Of a stretch of DNA of 64,000 nt, positions 60,414-64,000 are shown one piece after another; the first letter of the stretch is position 1, and each line of letters opens with the position of its first letter. The translations under genes were made by a program, and so were the position numbers. The notes under the pieces are model-generated. The model was not told where the DNA came from. It did no database searches and was given only the letters and a program-made list of their open reading frames with translations. This DNA comes from Eremophila alpestris peregrina (lineage: Eukaryota > Chordata > Aves > Passeriformes > Alaudidae). The stretch lies in NCBI GenBank assembly GCA_009792885.1, contig WMCF01000012.1, positions 17,745,492 through 17,809,491 of the forward strand, read 5' to 3'.

Positions 60414-60835
60414 AAGCAGTTAATGGCTTTAACTTAGCTCAATTACCTTTTGTGTCAGTGCAATGTCCCCTTCTCCTCCCCATTCCAATGTTTGACCTAA
60501 ATGTTCTCAGAAAAAGCTTCAGGACAACTCAGGTATCTTTTAGTTGACCTGTATAAAGCTTCAGGATTGTTAAGACAAAATACCCCTTTTTAGGCTCTGG
60601 AAGCTCCTTCTGCTTTTGTGAAACAGGGTTTTGGGTTTGTTTGGCAACAATAATGATCTAAACTTTCCTTTAACAGAACCATGATGAAACCTGGAGGAAT
60701 TATTTTTCTGACATAAATTACTTCCCAAATGCTGTTTACACCCACTGCTACGACTCGTCTGGAACGAAACTCTTTGTGGCAGGAGGCCCTCTTCCATCAG
60801 GACTTCATGGGAATTATGCTGGTCTCTGGAGCTAA
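38153..60835 (+). CDS. DCAF12: DCAF12, DDB1- and CUL4-associated factor 12 (whole coding span, nine exons)
   Basis: DCAF12 is a WD40-repeat substrate receptor of CRL4 (CUL4-DDB1-RBX1) and recruits proteins ending in a C-terminal di-glutamate degron for ubiquitination. Joining 38153-38233, 39081-39335, 49757-49963, 51214-51274, 53853-54046, 55119-55184, 55840-56002, 59713-59897 and 60677-60835 gives 456 codons plus stop, against about 453 aa in mammals. The order is: a basic N-terminus with two NLS-like clusters (SRKRK at 7-11, KRKR at 36-39), then a WD40 propeller from about residue 70 to the C-terminus. Clear blades include DGSMGLWEV (205-213), DGYFHLWKAE in exon 6 and a GSLLFYDIR blade ending at 369. 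WDXR-like DDB1-contact motifs are seen as LDPR (323-326) and YDIR (366-369). The frame is intact and all introns are GT-AG. Confidence 0.97.
38186..38205 (+). repeat. GC-rich inverted repeat encoding polyalanine in DCAF12 exon 1
   Basis: Perfect 8-bp arms GCGGCGGC and GCCGCCGC flank a four-base GGCT loop, 33 bases after the start codon's A. In mRNA this would be a very stable stem-loop just downstream of initiation. The codons GCG and GCC in the arms all specify alanine. Confidence 0.8.
38234..39080 (+). other. DCAF12: DCAF12 intron 1
   Basis: A 0.85 kb GT-AG intron, phase 0. Its first 530 bp are part of the CpG island and include a 33-bp minisatellite (38433-38590). Open frames across this part are products of its GC content. 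Confidence 0.85.
38433..38590 (+). repeat. 33-bp minisatellite, about five units
   Basis: Units start with AGCCC at 38433, 38466, 38498, 38531 and 38564 (periods 33, 32, 33 and 33). Units 3 and 4 are nearly identical, each with CCCCAGGGTCACCGGGGAGG; outer units are more diverged, and a further degraded unit may start near 38401. It lies in DCAF12 intron 1 within the CpG island. Confidence 0.85.
39081..39335 (+). CDS. DCAF12: DCAF12 exon 2
   Basis: 255 nt, residues 28-112, YGWDHSVHKRKRLPPVKR to QVVCGTKCNT. The acceptor is TCCACAG before 39081 and the donor is ACG|GTGAGT at 39335/39336, phase 0. It contains the second basic cluster and the conserved LKEREFHLGTLNKVFASQWL stretch leading into the propeller. 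Confidence 0.96.
43450..44078 (+). mobile_element. CR1 LINE, 5' part of a copy split by an LTR
   Basis: This is recognisable CR1 reverse-transcriptase coding sequence with frameshifts. The segment around 43716-43790 reads LDFCKAFDTVPHNILLSKLE, a hallmark RT block, and 43950-44020 yields FDDNTKLSG, the degraded catalytic-region motif. It continues at 44495 on the other side of the LTR. Plus orientation, sense with DCAF12; clearly inactive. Confidence 0.9.
44079..44494 (+). mobile_element. Solo LTR of an endogenous retrovirus (copy 2, inside CR1 in DCAF12 intron 2)
   Basis: A 416-bp element that starts TGATGCCTT and ends AAGGCAACA, homologous through most of its length to 26270-26728. It is flanked on both sides by GGTC (44075-44078 and 44495-44498), a perfect 4-bp target-site duplication, and splits a CR1. 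It keeps the octamer ATGCAAAT (44310-44317) and AATAAA (44427-44432). The TATA-proximal part of copy 1 is replaced by an unrelated GC-rich segment of about 80 bp (44326-44405). No internal retroviral sequence remains. It is sense with DCAF12, so its polyadenylation signal could in principle act on the DCAF12 transcript. A 4-bp duplication suits a class I (gammaretrovirus-like) origin. Confidence 0.9.
44495..45270 (+). mobile_element. CR1 LINE, 3' part of the split copy
   Basis: It resumes exactly where the CR1 sequence broke: CCATGGGAACATCATAAAG, AAGGTGCTGCACGTGGGTCA, then the CACCTCTCCTACAAGGAAAG block and the CR1 3' UTR with GGTTGGACAGAGCTCTGAGC. It ends in the tail CCAAACCATTCTATGCTTCT. 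Roughly 1.4 kb of CR1 remains in total. Confidence 0.9.
47686..47741 (+). repeat. Two-unit 28-bp imperfect tandem duplication
   Basis: TAGAGTAAGTTATTATTAAC (47686) recurs as TAGAGTAAGTTTTTGTTAAC (47714), each followed by CA(C/A)CACAA. It is a local duplication in DCAF12 intron 2 with no known element. Confidence 0.75.
49757..49963 (+). CDS. DCAF12: DCAF12 exon 3
   Basis: 207 nt, residues 113-181, LFVVDVQTGQITKIPILKDR to DPVCVGD, phase 0. The acceptor is CCCCAG before 49757 and the donor is GAT|GTAAGT at 49963/49964. It contains the first propeller blades, including the invariant HAIELNPSRTLLATGGDNPN segment. Confidence 0.97.
49964..51213 (+). other. DCAF12: DCAF12 intron 3
   Basis: A 1.25 kb GT-AG intron, phase 0. 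No repeat or extra exon was recognised. Confidence 0.9.
51214..51274 (+). CDS. DCAF12: DCAF12 exon 4
   Basis: 61 nt, residues 182-201 plus one base of Gly202, reading DGHKDWIFSIAWISDTMAVS. The acceptor is TTTAG before 51214 and the donor is CTG|GTAAAG at 51274/51275, phase 1. It is part of a WD40 blade continued in the next exon. Confidence 0.96.
51275..53852 (+). other. DCAF12: DCAF12 intron 4
   Basis: A 2.6 kb GT-AG intron, phase 1, AT-rich. No recognisable repeat, RNA gene or exon. Confidence 0.9.
53853..54046 (+). CDS. DCAF12: DCAF12 exon 5
   Basis: 194 nt, completing Gly202 and running to residue 266, SRDGSMGLWEVTEDVL to ALAFNNKNK. The acceptor is GATCAG before 53853 and the donor is AAG|GTCAGT at 54046/54047, phase 0. 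DGSMGLW is a clear WD40 strand motif. The loop after it (HITHSALKDIPKENTNPDNC) is a long insertion characteristic of DCAF12. Confidence 0.96.
54047..55118 (+). other. DCAF12: DCAF12 intron 5
   Basis: A 1.1 kb GT-AG intron, phase 0. Nothing recognisable inside. Confidence 0.9.
55119..55184 (+). CDS. DCAF12: DCAF12 exon 6
   Basis: 66 nt, residues 267-288, ELGAVSLDGYFHLWKAEHTL then SK. The acceptor is AATAG before 55119. The donor is AAG|GTGGTT, weaker than the other DCAF12 donors because positions +4 to +6 depart from AGT. Phase 0. Conservation of the join SK|LLSTKLPYC supports the boundary. Confidence 0.94.
55185..55839 (+). other. DCAF12: DCAF12 intron 6
   Basis: A 0.65 kb GT-AG intron with a strong pyrimidine tract before the acceptor. 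Nothing else seen. Confidence 0.9.
55840..56002 (+). CDS. DCAF12: DCAF12 exon 7
   Basis: 163 nt, residues 289-342 plus one base of Gly343, LLSTKLPYCRENVCLAYG to SKERGS. The acceptor is TTCCAG before 55840 and the donor is GTG|GTAAGA at 56002/56003, phase 1. LDPR at 323-326 is a WDXR-like motif expected to contact DDB1. Confidence 0.97.
56003..59712 (+). other. DCAF12: DCAF12 intron 7
   Basis: A 3.7 kb GT-AG intron, phase 1. Several open frames of 60-116 codons occur by chance, with no homology recognised. No repeat family was identified. Confidence 0.9.
59713..59897 (+). CDS. DCAF12: DCAF12 exon 8
   Basis: 185 nt, completing Gly343 and running to residue 404, IRSVSFYEHIITVGTGQG through LKLTTGKGWL. 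The acceptor is GGACAG before 59713 and the donor is CTG|GTAAGT at 59897/59898, phase 0. It contains the YDIR WDXR-like motif (366-369). The loop EEKPPRACYGQKQKLGGSEI is the least conserved part and accounts for most of the small length difference from mammals. Confidence 0.97.
59898..60676 (+). other. DCAF12: DCAF12 intron 8
   Basis: A 0.78 kb GT-AG intron, phase 0. It carries a compound TA/GT microsatellite about 270 bp before the last exon. Confidence 0.9.
60364..60410 (+). repeat. Compound (TA)n(GT)16 microsatellite
   Basis: About seven TA units (60364-60378) run straight into 16 perfect GT units (60379-60410). Alternating purine-pyrimidine tracts of this sort can adopt Z-DNA and are highly polymorphic in length. 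Confidence 0.95.
60677..60835 (+). CDS. DCAF12: DCAF12 exon 9 (C-terminus, stop)
   Basis: 159 nt, residues 405-456 and TAA at 60833-60835. The acceptor is TAACAG before 60677. It encodes NHDETWRNYFSDINYFPNAV to the conserved C-terminal GLHGNYAGLWS, which closes the WD40 propeller. Confidence 0.97.
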   Translation, partial: NHDETWRNYFSDINYFPNAVYTHCYDSSGTKLFVAGGPLPSGLHGNYAGLWS

Positions 60836-61865
60836 TAATAACTCTTCATTCTGATGCTGATCTTTACACAAATTTCCACTTTTCTTTTCCTTTTTTTAAC
60901 AACAAAATTGTGTGATGCCATTGATTCCTGATTTAAACACAAGTTACTTTTTGGCAGAGTTTTCTGTTGGTCTCCAACAGTTTTGTACATCTTTTTGAAC
61001 TAGTTTTTTGCTTTAACTTCCTTGATCCTTTATATGGAGGGGTTTCTAAGTCCTTTTTTATTGTATTTACTCCAAATGACTCTTCCCCCCGTTTCGGCTG
61101 TCTTGGCCATGTGTCCCCTCCTCTACTTTGCTGTGAGGTAGGATTTCTTTCTTTCAGAGTGGTTGCTCCTAAGCTTTCTGTGAAAGTCTTGGGGCTGCAT
61201 GTGTGCAGGTACTTTGTGTCAGTTACATTACCTGGAGTGAGGACTACTTGTAATTAAAAATTATTAAAAATATTTATAAGAGATAAGCTACTACTTTATC
61301 TGCAGAGCCTGGCCCTGACCTGGGTTGATCATATTTTTGAAAAGTACAAGTCTAATGACACTGTTTATATATAAGGGGATATGGTAATTTTAAGCTGTAC
61401 TCACTGGAGCCCAGGGATGGATTCCCTAGGGATATTGCCAATCAAATCCAAAGTGTGGGAGTTTTTGAAAGTGTGTTTGTGTTCAAATGGTAGTTTTCAG
61501 CAGTGCTAGGAGCAAAAATTGATCTATTTCTTCACTGCTTGTCCCAGGTATCAGCTTGCACAACTGGAGTTTGTATAGGCTGTTCTACAGTGTGGCTGTG
61601 GCAGGGTGACATTACATTGAGGGCTGCAGAGATGCTGAGAGGAAATAGGGGCTAGTTATTCAAAATGAACTAAATCTGTCTGTTCTCCAGATGAAATATG
61701 GTTTCTGAGTATGCTGTTAGGGTAGCTTATAAGCTCTTCATAAACTGCCTAAAACCTAGGACCTTTTTTATCCCAGGTTGTGGAAAATTTTCCTCTTTTT
61801 GGTATTCTGGTTGGCCATCTGCTCAAATAAGCCAATGTAATAAATAAACTGGTTTTTTTTCTCCA
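60836..61865 (+). other. DCAF12: DCAF12 3' UTR
   Basis: Non-coding sequence after the TAA. Two ATTAAA variants occur at 61252-61257 and 61263-61268. An overlapping double AATAAA at 61839-61848 is followed by a T-rich stretch, which suggests a main cleavage site near 61865. The 3' limit is inferred. Confidence 0.55.
61839..61848 (+). terminator. DCAF12: Candidate DCAF12 polyadenylation signal (tandem AATAAA)
   Basis: AATAAATAAA provides two overlapping canonical hexamers, followed within about 15 bases by a run of T. This is a good poly(A) site arrangement. Confidence 0.6.
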
Positions 61866-64000
61866 AGATTAAAGAGTGCATCTCAAACTTTACTAAATGC
61901 AAGTGAGGAGCTTTCCATGAAGGAGGGTAGCTTGGTGTTGCCTCACTTTGTGCTAGCATATGCTGTAGGAGAGGCTCAGGCTTTTCCAGAATCCCCTGCT
62001 GCCTTCTGCATTCAGACTCCTTCCAACTTCACCTGGGACTGGGAAGGGAGAACAGGTCCAGTGCCCTTCATGTCCAGCTGTGAAGTGTGTGCCTCCCAGG
62101 GTGATGGTCTTACCCAATACTCAGCTAAAATGTAAGACTCCAGGGTGTTCTTCCTTTTGGCAGGTACCAGACTCTCAGCTTGTTAGTGATGCCTCTGTCC
62201 TCTGCTGGAATTAATGCCTTTCCCCTGACACTGGTGGAGCAAAGTGTGCCTATACCTCACAGCTTTGGTGCCAAACATGCAGTTGGTTGAAACTGAGAGG
62301 AAAGACAAGGCTGGGACATACCCTGTTCTCCCATCTCTGTGGGAAATCACAGCTACCACTGCAGTTTCTGCCCGCAGCTCAGAGCTAATCTGCATGTGTC
62401 TTGGCAGTCTCTCTCATCTTCACACTCAGTATCTTCATCAGTAACACCAAGCAGTCAGCCAGCTGGTATGGAGACCTGGATGGAAATCCTACAAGGAGTG
62501 CAGGTCTCTCTCACTGGGGTGGAAATCCTGGCAAGAGAAGAGCTCTCTTCCAGGTGTGCACCTGTCCTAGAAATATAATTAGCATTGGGCATTAACACAG
62601 GTGCTTCACAAGCAGATCATCTTCCAGTGTTTCACAATACTTCCCCCATTGTGGCCTGGTTGCTTAAACTGCATCAGTTCAAGGTACTGTGTGTATGGCT
62701 AGACAGGCTTTTTTCTGAAAAGGTAACATTATATACCATGGCCTAGCTGCTTTGGCTATTTTAGGGGCTTAGAAAAGTGGAAGTATATGAAGAAAAAGAA
62801 GTCTTGGAGAAGAATGGCAGGATTTGTATTTCTACAGCTACTGTGTAAGATCATTCTGTCACAAGGAACATGTTCTGCTTTGGTTTGGTTTTTTTCTTAA
62901 TTGGTTTTTGAAGTTTTTTGCTTTGCTTTTTTTAGAGAAGCTAGACACTTGAGTCTGAGTATCCTCCAGTTCTGCTGAAGCAACAGGGCATTTAGTGTCA
63001 GCAGTGCCAAAGGGAGACTCCTGGTCTGGAAATTCTGGCCTTGATGTTGATCTATTAATTGAAGCATATTTTAAGTCATGATAGAAGGAAAAAAAAAAAG
63101 TATGTGTATGGCCTTCAAACACAGAGGCTGATTTTTCTAGTCTCTAGATTACTGAAGAGACACCACTGGAAATTGTCCCTCCTTGCTGACTGTGATCTCC
63201 ACAAGTACCTCAATATGTGCTCCTAAAGCCTAGTAATGTGAGTGCCCTTTCCCTCCATTTTTTTCTTCATAGAAGGCTCTGCACAATTCTCAGATAAATC
63301 TGGACAATGATATAAAATTCCTCATGTCTCATGCTTTTGTATATTCTGCTTTCAGGATACTTTCTTGCAAAAATAACTTCTCATGGTAAGCAGGCTGTAT
63401 GAAAATCCCCACAAAAAAAAAAAAAAACTAAGAAAAGAAACTGGTTGTGCTGCATGCACACAAACAATTTTGGCCAGAGAGAACTTAATTTTTAGCTAGT
63501 TTCAGTGGTTATAAATGCTTATAGCAATATAATAGATGTTAAGTTTCAGAATATTTCTGTGGCTTGTTATACATAACTTTTGTTCAATCACTGTTAGAAA
63601 CTGAGGCACAGAAAAGTGATGATGATATGCCTATTGTCGAAAGATAAGTAATAGGAGAAAAACTGAATTTTTCTTACTTTGATTTCATTGCCCTGTTGAG
63701 TTAGATATCTACTGAAATTCAGGATCATGGTTAGAAATGAGTGGGTTTCCCATCCAAGTGCAGGAATGGCTGCAGAGCAGGGAGCCTCCTGGCTCTGCAG
63801 AGAGGCAAGTTGGGTACCTTGCTATTCAAAACCCAGATACATCCCTGCAAAGGAGTTATCTCAGTCTGGTGACTGCACTTCAGTAGCTTCTTGAACAGCT
63901 TGCTGTGTGCTGCTGAGACCCAATGACATGCATATATTCAGATTATTTTATCTTTTCCACTGTTTCTTCAAGATTTCCCTCTCTTGGTCTTTCCTGCTAG
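61866..64000. other. Flank downstream of DCAF12, no gene recognised
   Basis: No conserved exon was recognised. Only short open frames are present. A 15-base A run lies at 63413-63427. GAAACTGAGGCACAGAAAAG at 63598-63617 resembles the MIR core but is too short to call. In mammals UBAP2 lies beyond DCAF12 in this direction; no part of it was seen. Confidence 0.4.

Noticed and set aside
63598..63640. MIR-like GAAACTGAGGCACAG stretch
   Set aside because: Only about 20 bases match; too short to call an element.

Overview
The window is vertebrate nuclear DNA, almost certainly from a bird. It holds two conserved, intron-rich genes in head-to-head orientation. UBAP1 (ESCRT-I subunit) lies on the minus strand, coding span 3258-17382, with its CpG-rich first exon and promoter near 35.1-35.4 kb. 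DCAF12 (substrate receptor of the CUL4-DDB1 ubiquitin ligase) lies on the plus strand, coding span 38153-60835. Every coding exon of both genes could be placed with GT/AG boundaries and consistent phase, giving intact predicted proteins of 506 aa (UBAP1) and 456 aa (DCAF12). The case for a bird rests on recognisable CR1 LINE 3' ends, a trace of an ancient MIR-type SINE, compact introns and low repeat density. In mammals these genes are neighbours on the segment corresponding to human 9p13, which corresponds to the avian Z chromosome; Z-linkage here is inferred from that.

Layout: 1-2190 is UBAP1 downstream flank with no gene seen. 2191-3257 is the UBAP1 3' UTR. 3258-17389 holds the six coding exons and their introns. 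17390 to about 35170 is a 17.8 kb first intron with a CR1 fragment, a solo LTR and a MIR-like relic. 34.9-35.4 kb is the UBAP1 CpG island, with CRE, CCAAT, GC-box and YY1-type motifs, a short upstream ORF and a small minisatellite whose units each carry a splice-donor-like core. 35.46-35.83 kb is a long degenerate pyrimidine-rich repeat. 36-37.7 kb is intergenic and includes a CR1 3' end. 37.83-38.23 kb is the DCAF12 promoter region with a CTCF-like motif, two RFX X-box-like palindromes and a GC box. 38153-60835 is DCAF12; its second intron holds a truncated CR1 split by a second copy of the same solo LTR, with a perfect 4-bp target duplication. 60836 to about 61865 is the DCAF12 3' UTR, and the rest is gene-free flank.

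Both genes act in ubiquitin biology: UBAP1 sorts ubiquitinated membrane cargo into multivesicular bodies, and DCAF12 selects proteins for CRL4 ubiquitination. I found no evidence of a wholly new coding system. The most interesting signals are the nested LTR-in-CR1 insertion and its sister LTR, the donor-bearing minisatellite at UBAP1 exon 1, the paired X-boxes upstream of DCAF12, and a GC hairpin that encodes a polyalanine run at the DCAF12 N-terminus.
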